NCBI GenBank assembly: GCA_964596985.1
Contig: CAZQWG010000003.1
Location: 255,068-319,067 of the forward strand
From: GCA-020345945 sp964596985
GTDB taxonomy: Archaea > Thermoproteota > Bathyarchaeia > RBG-16-48-13 > GCA-020345945
Direction of reading: 5' to 3'
DNA: 64,000 bases
A program made the translations under genes and the position numbers. The notes under the pieces are model-generated. The model was not told the origin of the DNA, searched no databases, and saw only the letters and a list, made by a program, of their open reading frames with translations. Numbering within the stretch: the stretch's first letter is position 1; each line of letters opens with the position of its first letter. Of this stretch, positions 42,338 through 51,879 are shown piece after piece.

Positions 42338-43180
42338 ATGACCGGTGGGATCACTTTGTCAAGAGTGGCTGTTGTGAAGGGAAACAGAAGCCATGAGCCC
42401 GTCTTCAAGGCGTTGGATCTTGTGGATTACCGGAAGGTCCTGAAAGGCTGGGATAGGGTTCTCATAAAGGTGAATTTTATTACGACCAAGACCTGGGATA
42501 CGGGTGCAACCACCGATCCGCTTGTTGTCGAAGCCATCATCCAGAAGTTAAGAAACCTTCCCGTCGAGATTCTGGTAGTCGAGTCGGACGCGACAATGAC
42601 CGACGCAACCAAGGCTTTCAAGGTGACAGGAATGGCGGAGCTATGCGAAAGGAATGGCGTCGAGTGGCTCAACCTTAGACACTTGAAGGAACGGGTGGAA
42701 TTGAAGATCGAGGACGGCGAGGTTCTCAACAGTATCAGGGTACCTCGCATCGTGACCGAGTCTGCCGTCATCAGTGCTGCGAAGATGAAAACCCACAGTG
42801 GAACCAAGGTAACGCTAGGGATGAAGAACATGTTCGGGCTTCTCCCCGACAAGTTCAAGGCCAAGTACCACGCCCAGGGTATTAGCAAGGTCATCGTTGA
42901 TATCAACTCGGTGCTGAGACCGGCACTTACAGTAGTCGACGGTTTTGTGGCGATGGAAGGAGCCGGACCTACTAGTGGCGAACCGGTTCAAATGGATACA
43001 ATCCTCGCCGGAGATGACCCAGTCGCGACGGATGCGACAGCCGCGAGGGTCATGGGTTTCGACCCTCATGCCATCAGCCATATCAAGCGAGCCTATCAGA
43101 AGGGTCTAGGCGAGATAGATGAGATCGAGATCGTAGGTAACCGGATCGAGGTTGTCTCGAGGGTCTTCCAAAGAGCCTAG
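42338..43180 (+). CDS. DUF362-family protein
   Basis: 280 residues of DUF362: WDRVLIKVNFITTKTWDTGATTDPLVVEAII near the start, VISAAKMKTHSGTKVTLGMKNMFGLLP in the middle, and DGFVAMEGAGPTSGEP and DDPVATDATAARVMGFDP near the end. Members are often joined to ferredoxin domains; this one has none and only one cysteine. The family's biochemical role is not established. It lies between the CBS protein and the first enolase-superfamily gene with which it converges. Confidence 0.85.
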   Translation: MTGGITLSRVAVVKGNRSHEPVFKALDLVDYRKVLKGWDRVLIKVNFITTKTWDTGATTDPLVVEAIIQKLRNLPVEILVVESDATMTDATKAFKVTGMAELCERNGVEWLNLRHLKERVELKIEDGEVLNSIRVPRIVTESAVISAAKMKTHSGTKVTLGMKNMFGLLPDKFKAKYHAQGISKVIVDINSVLRPALTVVDGFVAMEGAGPTSGEPVQMDTILAGDDPVATDATAARVMGFDPHAISHIKRAYQKGLGEIDEIEIVGNRIEVVSRVFQRA

Positions 43181-43257
43181 TCCCGTCCACAACCTTTTGT
43201 TTTTCCTCGAGATGGGTATTCGGTCATATCTATGTCTCGCTGTGGACAGTAATGAGC

Positions 43258-44397
43258 TCAGTCCAGACGATACTTCTCGAGGGTCTCTTCGTCGAGCTCG
43301 ACACCCAGCCCCGGACCTTTTGGTATCTTGACGTATCCGTCGGAATCGATCTCGAATGGGTCTTTGAGGATCGAGTCGCGAGCCTTAACCGTCCAGCCTG
43401 GGGGCTCAAGGGGATACTCTAGGTAGGGGCAGTTGGGTAGCGTTCCGATCAGCTGTAGGTCGGCGGCCATTATCATCCCAATTCCCCACGTGTGGGGTAC
43501 GCACCACCTGTTTGATGCTTCGGCGATTGCCGCGATCTTCTTGGCTACGAGTATTCCTCCACAGTATTGGGGGTCGGGCTGAACTATGTCCAGTGACCCA
43601 TGGTTGACGTAGTCTCGGAACGTTGTGATACCGTATTCTGCTTCTCCGCCAGCAATCATAACATTCGTGCTTTCTCTGAGTTTCGCAAGTCCTTCCAGAT
43701 CAAATGCGGGTAATGGTTCTTCAAGCCAGAGCACATCGAGTTTCTCAAGTTTGCTGGCTACTTTAGTGGCGGTGCTCAGGGACCACAGCGGACCTTGTTT
43801 CCCTGGGTATAGTTTACGGGCTTGGTTTGCGTCGACCATTATTTCCATCGAGTCGCCGACGGCTTCTCGGACGGCGTGAGCTACAGCCACGTCCCTCTCG
43901 GGTTTTGGATTGTGGAATCTGAGTTTTATCGCTTTGAACCCTCGTTCCAAGAGACCCAATGCATCTTTGGCTCTCTCCTCGGGTTTCCGCACTTCTGCCG
44001 TACTGGCGTATGCTAGAACCTTGTCTTGGTATGCGCCTAGCAGTTGGTGGATCGGTTTTCCAGTTAGTTTCCCAATGAGATCCCACAGTGCAACCTCAAA
44101 GCCGCAGAAACGGTCACCGTAGGTGTTGCGAAGTGGCTCTGTCATATCGGAGAACCTTCCGACATACAGGGGGTCACGGATCTCTTCGATTAATACCCTC
44201 TTGATTGTGTCTTGAAGTATCGGATTCCAGTACTTTTGTGCTCCAATACCTACCACCCCCTCGTCGGTTGTTATCCTTACGATGGAACACGGCCATGACT
44301 TGGATATGGTTCCCGGCGACCAAGCAGGCCTGAATCCTGAACCTGATAAAGGCACATCCAATCGGACTACTTCAACATCTGAGATTCTCATCATCAT
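43258..44397 (-). CDS. Enolase-superfamily dehydratase/racemase (mandelate racemase-like)
   Basis: 379 residues. The capping domain is followed by the barrel with catalytic-type KLR in FKAIKLRFHN, acidic metal ligands MVDANQA, WLEEPLP and GGEAEYG, and the HTWGIG region near residue 300. This fits MR-subgroup sugar-acid dehydratases or racemases; the exact sugar acid is not readable. ATG-rich start (three in a row). Together with the second enolase-superfamily gene at 46529 and the KDG-type kinase at 54173 it suggests sugar-acid breakdown. Confidence 0.85.
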   Translation of the reverse strand: MMMRISDVEVVRLDVPLSGSGFRPAWSPGTISKSWPCSIVRITTDEGVVGIGAQKYWNPILQDTIKRVLIEEIRDPLYVGRFSDMTEPLRNTYGDRFCGFEVALWDLIGKLTGKPIHQLLGAYQDKVLAYASTAEVRKPEERAKDALGLLERGFKAIKLRFHNPKPERDVAVAHAVREAVGDSMEIMVDANQARKLYPGKQGPLWSLSTATKVASKLEKLDVLWLEEPLPAFDLEGLAKLRESTNVMIAGGEAEYGITTFRDYVNHGSLDIVQPDPQYCGGILVAKKIAAIAEASNRWCVPHTWGIGMIMAADLQLIGTLPNCPYLEYPLEPPGWTVKARDSILKDPFEIDSDGYVKIPKGPGLGVELDEETLEKYRLD

Positions 44398-44541
44398 CCC
44401 TTCAGAGTACAGCTACACCCAAAAGAACTAGAGGATTATAGTCTTTGCGTGGTCGCGCGTTCTGTACGCGGCTCACCGATGAGCAATAGCTATCGCAAAG
44501 CTTCCATTATTCCCGTATCTAACAAAATGGGTTCTTTGATG

Positions 44542-45012
44542 TTAGATATCTGGTTCTAGGCGTACTTTGATTCCTGTCGGTTTTTCCAACGTATTTGATA
44601 CTGTGCAATATTCCTTAGCGAGTTTGATCAGTCGACCCAGTCTTATGGGGTCCGTCTGATCCGCTCTAATCCTTACCGATATATCTATACTATCGATATT
44701 GTGCGTTTCTCGCCGTACACTGCCTGCTAGAGTCAGCTCAAGATTTGATACCTTGATTCTCATGCGCTCTGCGATTCGAGATAGGGTTATGGCAAAGCAT
44801 CCACCTAACGAGGCTAAAAGCGTCTCGGTCGGTCTCGGTCCCTCGTTCGTTCCTCCCCTATCCTCTGGGTTATCTATGACCAGAGAAAGATCTCGCACAC
44901 GGACCCGTGACTTTTTCCCACCAAGCCATGAAACCTTGACTTCAACGGTTTCACTATTTCCCTCCAATTCCTTCGCCTCGTTCTCCTGACCCACTACGCC
45001 TAAGGATGCCAA
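44542..45012 (-). CDS. OsmC/Ohr-family peroxiredoxin-like protein
   Basis: 156 residues with the OsmC fold. The two redox cysteines lie in LLASLGGCFAITLSRIAERM and LAKEYCTVSNTL, and the charged IEDRGGTNEGPRPTETLL-type loop (DNPEDRGGTNEGPRPTE) precedes the first. OsmC/Ohr proteins reduce organic hydroperoxides with thiol or lipoamide donors. The opening 25 residues are non-conserved. It diverges from the TrmB-type gene, and the two share the short promoter gap. Confidence 0.88.
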   Translation of the reverse strand: MASLGVVGQENEAKELEGNSETVEVKVSWLGGKKSRVRVRDLSLVIDNPEDRGGTNEGPRPTETLLASLGGCFAITLSRIAERMRIKVSNLELTLAGSVRRETHNIDSIDISVRIRADQTDPIRLGRLIKLAKEYCTVSNTLEKPTGIKVRLEPDI

Positions 45013-45135
45013 ATCAGTCAGCTTACTTAGCGTGCGTACGTCTTCTTTCCTTTCCTCTAGCCGCTATGGTTATATTAACTTACAACAGACCGCTAATACC
45101 TTCTGTGTACACTCGACGCATATAGTGAAGGTAGG

Positions 45136-45148
45136 CATTTAAAAAAAG
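45136..45148 (+). promoter_or_regulatory. TATA element of the TrmB-type gene
   Basis: CATTTAAAAAAAG, centred about 26 bases before 45168, predicts a transcript starting just before the ATG at 45171 and favours that start over the ATG at 45150. Confidence 0.5.
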
Positions 45149-45170
45149 AATGTGTATGTGGACTGTTGAC

Positions 45171-45980
45171 ATGGTATCCGAAGATCATCTCTCCCTCCTC
45201 GAGTCGCTAGGACTCACAAGAAACGAAGCGTCAGTCTACCTCTCCTTATTGGACAAGACTGAAAGCCTATCTATCAGCGAAGTTGCTGAGGGCTGTGGAC
45301 TCCCGGAGCCTGACGCAAACTCTACGCTAATCGCTCTTCTCGACAAGGGATTTGTCAAGATGGATAGAAACAATGTGACTGCTGTGCCCCCTGAGGTGTC
45401 GCTTTTCGCAGCGCTGGAAGCGATGGAGAAAGATATGACGAACAGATTCGAAACGGCGAGAGAGGCTGTAACCACGCTTCAGAAACCCCTTCAGGGCATG
45501 TACTGGGAGAACCGTGTGGGGATTCGTCCTGAAGAACTGCTGGAAGCCTTGGACGATCTTAAGGCGATGGAACGTAGAACGGCTAAGATGATATCTGAGG
45601 CGAAAGAGAGTATTCTTATCTTTGCAGAGACCTTCGGGTGGTATGGGAGTGTCAGGAAACAACTCGTGTCCTCCCTTAAGACGGGGGTTAAAGTGAGATT
45701 ACTCGTCATGACTGTAGATGAAGGAATCATTGCCAGGACACGGGAACTGGAACAGATGGGGGTTGAAGTACGTCAATACCCTGGGGAATGGTATCCAGTA
45801 AGAGGGACGCTGGTGGACGACAAGGAACTCGTCTTCCTAATATGGGCGACTAGAAAGAACATCGAGCGTCCGATCTCGTTCAGACCCCACTATACGAGGA
45901 ATCCGGGGTTGATCCGGGCGTTCGCGGATTCCTTCCAGAAGAGATGGGGTGAAGGTAGACCTCTGGTTCTACGCGAGTAG
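45171..45980 (+). CDS. TrmB-family transcriptional regulator
   Basis: About 269 residues. The helix-turn-helix (SLLESLGLTRNEASVYLSLLDKTESLSISEVAEGCGLPEPD) is followed by the TrmB-type linker helices and a phospholipase-D-like/TrmB sugar-binding-type domain (ESILIFAETFGWYGSVRKQLVSSLKTGVKVRLLVM). TrmB proteins sense sugars and control sugar uptake in archaea. The ATG at 45171 is preferred for promoter reasons; an upstream ATG at 45150 would add seven residues. Between two sugar-acid enzyme genes, a sugar-responsive role for this locus is plausible. Confidence 0.85.
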   Translation: MVSEDHLSLLESLGLTRNEASVYLSLLDKTESLSISEVAEGCGLPEPDANSTLIALLDKGFVKMDRNNVTAVPPEVSLFAALEAMEKDMTNRFETAREAVTTLQKPLQGMYWENRVGIRPEELLEALDDLKAMERRTAKMISEAKESILIFAETFGWYGSVRKQLVSSLKTGVKVRLLVMTVDEGIIARTRELEQMGVEVRQYPGEWYPVRGTLVDDKELVFLIWATRKNIERPISFRPHYTRNPGLIRAFADSFQKRWGEGRPLVLRE

Positions 45981-46090
45981 GAGGGAAATAGAAGAAGCCG
46001 CTATTTGAGGTAGCATCATACTGCCCTATGTTTGATTTGAATAACGCGGATTCTAAGAGAATATTGATAGCGTAATCTGGTGAAACGATC

Positions 46091-46204
46091 TTGAGAAAAT
46101 GTTCGTATTGTGGGCACAAAGAGTGTGACAGATGTCGTATGGCACAGAAGAAGGGGAAGAAGGGTTACTGCTGCCAATGTCACAGAACCGGCGTCATGAA
46201 GTAG
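46091..46204 (+). CDS. 37-residue zinc-ribbon-like protein
   Basis: TTG start, with GGTG upstream. The sequence holds CSYCGHKECDRC and GYCCQCH: cysteines at residues 4, 7, 12, 15, 27, 28 and 30, with histidines, so a metal-binding module is likely. The spacer between is basic (RMAQKKGKKG). No family recognised. It converges with another small cysteine-rich gene only 46 bases away. Tiny genes like this are easy to miss and may be an artefact; the cysteine regularity argues for it. Confidence 0.55.
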   Translation: MRKCSYCGHKECDRCRMAQKKGKKGYCCQCHRTGVMK

Positions 46205-46250
46205 CCGAACCGGTACTATGAACGGCGGCTCACGATTACCGAGAGGAGAG

Positions 46251-46418
46251 TTACGAGCAGTCTCTGCATCTCGATCCTTGAGAAGTAACTCTGGATAGGT
46301 ACTCTGGTTCCGGTTTATCGTTCTTCTCGAATATCTCGTAAAGTCCACAGTCCGGGTTATGGTAGCACTGCTTGTCTTCTGCTTCTTCTCGGCTTTCACA
46401 CTTGCAGCAAAGACTCAT
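46251..46418 (-). CDS. 55-residue cysteine-rich protein
   Basis: ATG start with GGTGA seven bases upstream. MSLCCKCESREEAEDKQCYHNPDC is followed by an acidic helix and ends SRCRDCS. The cysteines are at residues 4, 5, 7, 18, 24, 51 and 54, giving CCxC, C-x5-C and C-x2-C spacings suited to zinc or an iron-sulfur cluster. No family recognised. It lies upstream of, and codirectional with, nothing close, and converges with the 37-residue gene. Confidence 0.55.
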   Translation of the reverse strand: MSLCCKCESREEAEDKQCYHNPDCGLYEIFEKNDKPEPEYLSRVTSQGSRCRDCS

Positions 46419-46528
46419 CCTTGATTCACCATCAATCCCTGAATTCTCGTAAAAGAGGCAATGTGGCTCTAGAGGGATCTCCCTTTCTTGGTCGTTCCTT
46501 TAGAATCTTTCGTGTACCGCTGTTTGTT

Positions 46529-47710
46529 TCAGGGTCCTTCTTCTCGGTATTCTCGCAGGGTTCGCTTGGGTTGTTCTTGTCCTGGCCGCTGGAGTAAAAT
46601 CTCCTCGTCGAGTTCGACTCCGAGTCCTGGTTTCGAGGGTATTGAGATGTATCCGTCCTTCAAAGGTAACGGCTCGACCGAGATCTCGTTGCTGGCTTCT
46701 TCGAAGTTGACGAAATACTCGGTGATTAAGAAATTCGGGATACATGCCGCCACCTGTATTGTCGCCGCCAGGCCGATCGTGGTGCTGTTATAGTTGTGGG
46801 GTGCGACGGCTACGTAGTAGGGCTCGGCCATCGCTGCTATCTCTTTCACCTCCAGTATCCCTCCGCAGTTGCAGACGTCTGGATTGATGATGTCTGCGGC
46901 ATGTCTCTCAAATACCTCCCGGAACGCTGCCTTAGTGTAAAGGGCTTCCCCAGTCACAACTGGCATGTTGATGTTCTTTCTAACCTCAGCAAGGGCTAGG
47001 ATGTTCTCCGGTGGCACCGGCTCTTCGTACCAGAAGGGTCTAAACTCCTCCATCCTGCGTGAGACTCTTATAGCATGCATCGGTGCGAGCCTGCGATGTA
47101 CTTCGATGAGCAGATCCACATCAGGGTCCACCGCTTCTCGGACTGCACGGACATTATCCACCGCCGCCTGTTCGTCCTTCTTGTCGATGAATAGGCGCCA
47201 TGGCCCTGGGAATGGGTCGAATTTGAGGGCGTTGAAGCCGCGTTTCACTGTGGCGGCTGCCATCTCAGCGTACTCTACAGGCGTCTTGGCGTGGCCGTAC
47301 CAACCGTTGGCGTATACCCTTATCCTGTCTCTGCAGGCCCCTCCTAACAGGCTGTAGACAGGAGTGTCCAGTTTCTTTCCGATAATGTCCCAAAGCGCCT
47401 GCTCTATACCGCTCAAGGCGCAATAGAGATCCATTGAACCCCTACGTCCGGCAAAGTCGTTGTAGACCATGTATGTGAAGTGCTTGATGTTGAAAGGGTC
47501 TCGACCAACGAGGTATCGTTTCATGTCGTGTATGTGTCGTTCGATGTTCTTGTCTCGATCGAGCTGTGTGTAAGCCTCTCCCCAGCCGTGGATGCCTTCG
47601 TCGGTATCCACCTTTACGAAGAGCCAGTTCTTACCCCCAATCATGCCCGCGCGGTGGCCGCCCGACCGTACAAGAAAGGTCTTGACGTCGATGACTTTCA
47701 TTTGAATCAC
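46529..47710 (-). CDS. Enolase-superfamily sugar-acid dehydratase (galactonate/mannonate dehydratase-like)
   Basis: 393 residues. The barrel holds FNALKFDPFPGPW, DLLIEVHRRLAP, FWYEEPVPPEN, VTGEALYTK and APHNYNSTT. The K-F-D, E-x-H and EEP pattern is that of the D-galactonate and D-mannonate dehydratase groups, which make 2-keto-3-deoxy sugar acids. The start is taken at 47710; an ATG at 47701 is close. The C-terminal 25 residues are variable. It diverges from the aldo/keto reductase. A KDG-type kinase 6.5 kb on would use the product. Confidence 0.9.
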   Translation of the reverse strand: MIQMKVIDVKTFLVRSGGHRAGMIGGKNWLFVKVDTDEGIHGWGEAYTQLDRDKNIERHIHDMKRYLVGRDPFNIKHFTYMVYNDFAGRRGSMDLYCALSGIEQALWDIIGKKLDTPVYSLLGGACRDRIRVYANGWYGHAKTPVEYAEMAAATVKRGFNALKFDPFPGPWRLFIDKKDEQAAVDNVRAVREAVDPDVDLLIEVHRRLAPMHAIRVSRRMEEFRPFWYEEPVPPENILALAEVRKNINMPVVTGEALYTKAAFREVFERHAADIINPDVCNCGGILEVKEIAAMAEPYYVAVAPHNYNSTTIGLAATIQVAACIPNFLITEYFVNFEEASNEISVEPLPLKDGYISIPSKPGLGVELDEEILLQRPGQEQPKRTLREYREEGP

Positions 47711-47860
47711 CTTCTAGGGGAACGATCAACGTGTTGAATAAGTTTGTTGCCAAGCCGTCTTGCAACTGTCGGTTCTTGTCTGACACGCGGTGATAAGTAT
47801 CATTAGAGAAGCAGCAATAGATAAACAGCCTGAGACTATATGGATGGCAGGGGTCGTGGA

Positions 47861-48859
47861 ATGAAGTATAATCGTCTCGGAAGAAGCGGGGTCAAGGTGT
47901 CGGAGTTCTGTCTGGGTACCATGAATTTCGGCTCTAAAGTAGATGTAACCATGGCGAAGAAGCTGGTCGACCGGGCTGTGGATCTGGGTGTGAACTTCGT
48001 CGACACAGCGAACGTGTATAACCAAGGAAGATCCGAGGAGTTGGTGGGGAAAGCCATCAAAGGCATGAGGGAGGACCTCGTTGTGGCCACAAAGGTCCGA
48101 CACAGTATGGGGTCAGGTCCCAACGACGAAGGTCTAAGCCGTAAGCATATATTGCACGCCGTGGAGGAGAGCCTTCGGAGGCTTGACACGGACTACATTG
48201 ACATCTACTACGTTCATAGGCCCAGCAACCTGGACCGTTTAAAGGGATTCTTCGGCGAACCGGTACCCATGGAGGAAACACTTAGTACTCTCACGGAACT
48301 AGTCAGGTCTGGGAAGGTTCGTTACATCGGGTGCTCGAACTTCCCTGCTTGGCTCCACTGCAAAGCCCTATGGGTAAGCGACAAGAACGGGTTTGAACGC
48401 TACATTGTCTCGCAGCCACGCTACAATCTCTTTCACCGTGAGACCGAGAGAGAGATCATTCCTTTATGCTTGGATCAAGGCGTAGGAATCGTGAACTACA
48501 GCCCTCTAGCCGGCGGGGTTCTGACCGGAAAATACAAAGCTGGTTCCCCTCCCCCTGCGGGGAGCCGGGGAGAAACTGGTCTCGAATGGATCAAGACCCA
48601 CGATTTCTACTGGGAAGACCCAGACAACCTCAAGACGCTCCAAGGTCTAGAAGAACTCTCGAAGGATCTCGGCTTGTCGATGGCGCAGATCGCATTGGCT
48701 TGGCTGCTAAGCAATCCCGCCGTAACCTCACCCATAATAGGCGCCTCGAACATGCAACAGCTAGAGGAGAACATAGCCGCTGCGGACGTTGCCCTAGGCA
48801 AAGCGGATCTGGAGAGAATCGACAAGATAGCCCCGCGAAAGGGCCCATACTTTACATAG
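47861..48859 (+). CDS. Aldo/keto reductase
   Basis: About 332 residues, starting MKYNRLGRSGVKVSEFCLGTMNFG. The catalytic tetrad residues are readable: D in NFVDTANVYNQGRSEE with the tyrosine, K in VATKVRH, and YYVHRP; the NADPH site PIIGASNMQQLEEN lies near the end. AKR enzymes reduce sugar aldehydes or ketones with NADPH. The ATG at 47861 is preferred because of family alignment; an in-frame ATG at 47840 is open. It precedes the AOR gene by about 40 bases on the same strand, so the pair may handle an aldehyde in both directions. Confidence 0.9.
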   Translation: MKYNRLGRSGVKVSEFCLGTMNFGSKVDVTMAKKLVDRAVDLGVNFVDTANVYNQGRSEELVGKAIKGMREDLVVATKVRHSMGSGPNDEGLSRKHILHAVEESLRRLDTDYIDIYYVHRPSNLDRLKGFFGEPVPMEETLSTLTELVRSGKVRYIGCSNFPAWLHCKALWVSDKNGFERYIVSQPRYNLFHRETEREIIPLCLDQGVGIVNYSPLAGGVLTGKYKAGSPPPAGSRGETGLEWIKTHDFYWEDPDNLKTLQGLEELSKDLGLSMAQIALAWLLSNPAVTSPIIGASNMQQLEENIAAADVALGKADLERIDKIAPRKGPYFT

Positions 48860-48901
48860 AATACCGCCTCTACATTGAACACGCATCTTGAGGTGATGCA
48901 G

Positions 48902-50791
48902 ATGTTTGGATATGCTGGAAGAATCCTACGCGTAAACCTGACCGACGGTCGGATCTCAGACGAAAATCTAAGTGAGGATGTGGCTAGAGAATACGTTGGG
49001 GGTAGAGGTCTAGCCTCCAAGATCCTCTTCGAGGAACTCAAACCCGGAACCGATCCGCTCGGTCCAGAGAACAGACTGATATTCGCCACTGGGCCTATGA
49101 CAGGGTTCCCGTTTCCTGGGAACGCGAGGTACGGTGTCTACGCCAAGTCCCCGTTGACCGGAATCTGGGGCGAAGGATACGCCGCTGGTTTCTTTGGACC
49201 CGAGTTGAAATTCGCGGGTTACGACGCAATCGTCTTTGAAGGCAGAGCTGAAACCCCAGTCTACCTATGGATCTGTGAGGGTGAGCCAGAGCTCAAGGAT
49301 GCGTCTGACCTGTGGGGGAAAACCACAGGCGAGACTCAAGAACTCATTAGGAACAGGGTCAAAGACTCTCATGTGAGAGTGGCTGCTATAGGTCCCGGGG
49401 GCGAGAGACTTGTGAGATTTGCCTGCGTCATAAGTGACTTGAAGAACTCGGGCGGAAGGTGTGGTCTGGGCGCGGTCATGGGTTCCAAGAATCTTAAGGC
49501 TGTGGCTGTTCGGGGGGCAAAGAGACCTGAAGCGGCGGACATGGACACCCTGAGGAGGCTTTCCAAGATTGGGAGGGACGAGTCTTGGGCCGGCTGGGGT
49601 GAGGGTCTTCAGAGGGACGGTACGGTCGGCGGCCTTGTCGGTCTCAGCGAGAAAGGAATACTTCCAACGAAGAACTTCCAGAAAGGTACGTTCGAAGGTG
49701 CCGAGAAGATAACCGGCGGAACGATGACTGAGACGATCCTAGTAAAACCTCAAGCGTGCTATGCCTGTCCTGTCGCCTGCAAGAGAATTGTCTCGGCGAA
49801 AGAACCCTACGAGGTAGACCAGTCCTACGGTGGACCAGAATACGAAACGGCTGCGTCTTTCGGATCCTTATTGATGAACGACAACCTGGTCGCTATAGCT
49901 AAGGCCAACGAACTCTGCAACAAGTATTCGATCGACACCATATCCACGGGCATGTCCATAGCGTTTGCCATGGAGTGCTACGAAAAAGGTATTCTAGCTA
50001 AGGATGATGTCGACGGACTCGATCTCACGTGGGGAAACCATGACACCATCATCAGACTAGTAGAGAAGATCGGCGTGAGGGAAGGAATCGGGGACATACT
50101 TGCTGAGGGTACTATGAGGATGGCGGAGAGAATCGGCAAGGGATCTGACAGGTTTACCGTTCACGTCAAGGGAATGGAGGCACCGATGCACGAACCGAGA
50201 GGGAAGAAAGGGGTAGGATTATCCTACGCTACCTCCAACCGAGGCGCCTGCCACCTCCAGACTTACCATGATACAAGCTTTGAGGACGAAGATTCCATTG
50301 CGCCAGAGCTCGGCTTCGTCCCGCCTCTAGTGCCTCTGCTTAGGACATACCTAGGCCCTGAAAAGGTTAGACATACAGTCATCAACCAGAACTGGATGTC
50401 CTTTCTAAACAGCGCGTGTTTCTGCCGTTTCACCATATATCCGGCCGGGATCTCCGTGGGCAATGTCTGCGGCATATTCTCCTCAATTACGGGATGGGAT
50501 ATAACCCCAGACGAGATGCTGACGATCGGGGAAAGGGCTTGGAATCTATGTAGAGCCTTCAATATCCGTGAAGGCATCACCAGAGAAGACGATAGGCTAC
50601 CTGAAAGGTTTCATGAGCCGCTGCCAGACGGGGCGACAAAAGGCGAATCCATCTCCAAAGAGGACTTGGACAAGGCACTAGACCTGTACTACGAGTCCCG
50701 AGGATGGAGTATAGAGTCCGGGATACCGACGAGGGAGAAACTAGAGAAACTACACATCCAGTACACCGCGGATGAGATTGGAGCCAACTAG
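48902..50791 (+). CDS. aor: Tungsten-containing aldehyde:ferredoxin oxidoreductase
   Basis: About 629 residues. MFGYAGRILRVNLTDGRI is the family start. The pterin-contacting segments GPMTGFPFPGNARYGVYAKS and FGPELKFAGYDAIVFEG follow, and CYACPVACKR with a later CFCRF provides the [4Fe-4S] ligands. AOR oxidises aldehydes to acids, passing electrons to ferredoxin. GAGGTG upstream fits the ATG at 48902. It is placed after the aldo/keto reductase and near sugar-acid genes, where glyceraldehyde is a likely substrate, though specificity cannot be read. The 3' end overlaps the convergent gene by four bases. Confidence 0.92.
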   Translation: MFGYAGRILRVNLTDGRISDENLSEDVAREYVGGRGLASKILFEELKPGTDPLGPENRLIFATGPMTGFPFPGNARYGVYAKSPLTGIWGEGYAAGFFGPELKFAGYDAIVFEGRAETPVYLWICEGEPELKDASDLWGKTTGETQELIRNRVKDSHVRVAAIGPGGERLVRFACVISDLKNSGGRCGLGAVMGSKNLKAVAVRGAKRPEAADMDTLRRLSKIGRDESWAGWGEGLQRDGTVGGLVGLSEKGILPTKNFQKGTFEGAEKITGGTMTETILVKPQACYACPVACKRIVSAKEPYEVDQSYGGPEYETAASFGSLLMNDNLVAIAKANELCNKYSIDTISTGMSIAFAMECYEKGILAKDDVDGLDLTWGNHDTIIRLVEKIGVREGIGDILAEGTMRMAERIGKGSDRFTVHVKGMEAPMHEPRGKKGVGLSYATSNRGACHLQTYHDTSFEDEDSIAPELGFVPPLVPLLRTYLGPEKVRHTVINQNWMSFLNSACFCRFTIYPAGISVGNVCGIFSSITGWDITPDEMLTIGERAWNLCRAFNIREGITREDDRLPERFHEPLPDGATKGESISKEDLDKALDLYYESRGWSIESGIPTREKLEKLHIQYTADEIGAN

Positions 50792-51783
50792 TGATGGGAG
50801 TCAGATCGTCGAGTATTGTGATCCAATCGTCCTGATTCCTTCAGCACGTAGAAAGCATCTGTTGTTGTAAACTCGTTCATGTGCTTCTTGCTCGTACCTC
50901 CCCAATTGACGAGCGACCTTCCAGATCTCCTCTTCTCGGTCACTCTGTAGTATTTCCCTTCAGCTGGAAATCCGCCGTCAGCTAGCCGTTTTGACTCCAA
51001 GAGTTCCAGAGCGTCAGTGCAGCGTTCATCCCCGATGAAACCTGCCTCCACCATGACCTTCAGCCCGAAGAGGATATCGTAATGCCAATAGCAAGGGTAA
51101 TGCAGTGTCACGAAGCGATCCGAAATGATTTCTCCGTCCCTTTGTCTTCTGAACAGTCTTCGTTTGAGAAAGATTTCTGCTGCTCGTTCTGCAACCTTCT
51201 TCGCATCTCTGTCATCGGTCAACTTTGCGTAGAGGGCAAGTCCGCGAAGAGGGATGAGGCTTTCCATAAAGGATGAGTTTACAGCATCTGGCTTCTTATC
51301 ACAGTTCCATCCTCCATCCGGCCATTGCCACTTCGTGAGGCGTTCTACCAACTTTTCCGTTCGAGCATCGGCCAAACCAAGCCGTAGAAGATAGTAAAGG
51401 GCGTTTCCATCCTGTGAAGCACAGATCCTAACCCTTCCTTCAACTGGTCTTATCTTCTTCTCACGTTTTCCTGAAAAGAGCCATTCGTAGACCTGCTCCC
51501 TCAACGGGACTAGTGACTCATCACCTGACGGGTAATCTATGTCTGCTAGACTAGCCAATACCCAATGGGCGCCATACCATTTGGTATAGGGGTGATAGGG
51601 TATTCTGCCGCTACCGTCTCTCTCAGAGAGAAGCAAACCGACCCTCGGAGAGACCCTGATTTCCTGTTGAAGTCTCGCCATCTCAGCCGAGTTCGGATCT
51701 CTGCCTAGAACGTTGACTAGAACCTTGAATCTTATCGACGGCTCGTTTGAGTAAAGCAGTCTATCGAGAACGCTTTCATTCAT
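50788..51783 (-). CDS. Prenyltransferase/terpenoid-cyclase-like repeat protein
   Basis: About 331 residues from the ATG at 51783; the frame is open to 51858. Repeats of the alpha-alpha barrel type are visible (TKWQWPDGGWNCDKKPDA, ESLIPLRGLALYAKL, LLESKRLADGGFPAEGKY). The QW-like and DGGW/DGGF motifs recall squalene cyclase/prenyltransferase beta-subunit folds. No DxDD catalytic motif of terpenoid cyclases was seen, so a binding or unrelated enzymatic role is possible. It diverges from the dehydrogenase that follows, which begins just 22 bases beyond the open frame. Confidence 0.7.
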   Translation of the reverse strand: MNESVLDRLLYSNEPSIRFKVLVNVLGRDPNSAEMARLQQEIRVSPRVGLLLSERDGSGRIPYHPYTKWYGAHWVLASLADIDYPSGDESLVPLREQVYEWLFSGKREKKIRPVEGRVRICASQDGNALYYLLRLGLADARTEKLVERLTKWQWPDGGWNCDKKPDAVNSSFMESLIPLRGLALYAKLTDDRDAKKVAERAAEIFLKRRLFRRQRDGEIISDRFVTLHYPCYWHYDILFGLKVMVEAGFIGDERCTDALELLESKRLADGGFPAEGKYYRVTEKRRSGRSLVNWGGTSKKHMNEFTTTDAFYVLKESGRLDHNTRRSDSHH

Positions 51784-51879
51784 CTGTCTTCTCCAACCGT
51801 TGCTTGCACGCAGTATTGTATACTGTGCGCGCGAAGGATTATATGATACCTCACTCACGCCCTAGACCGGGGATAAAGA

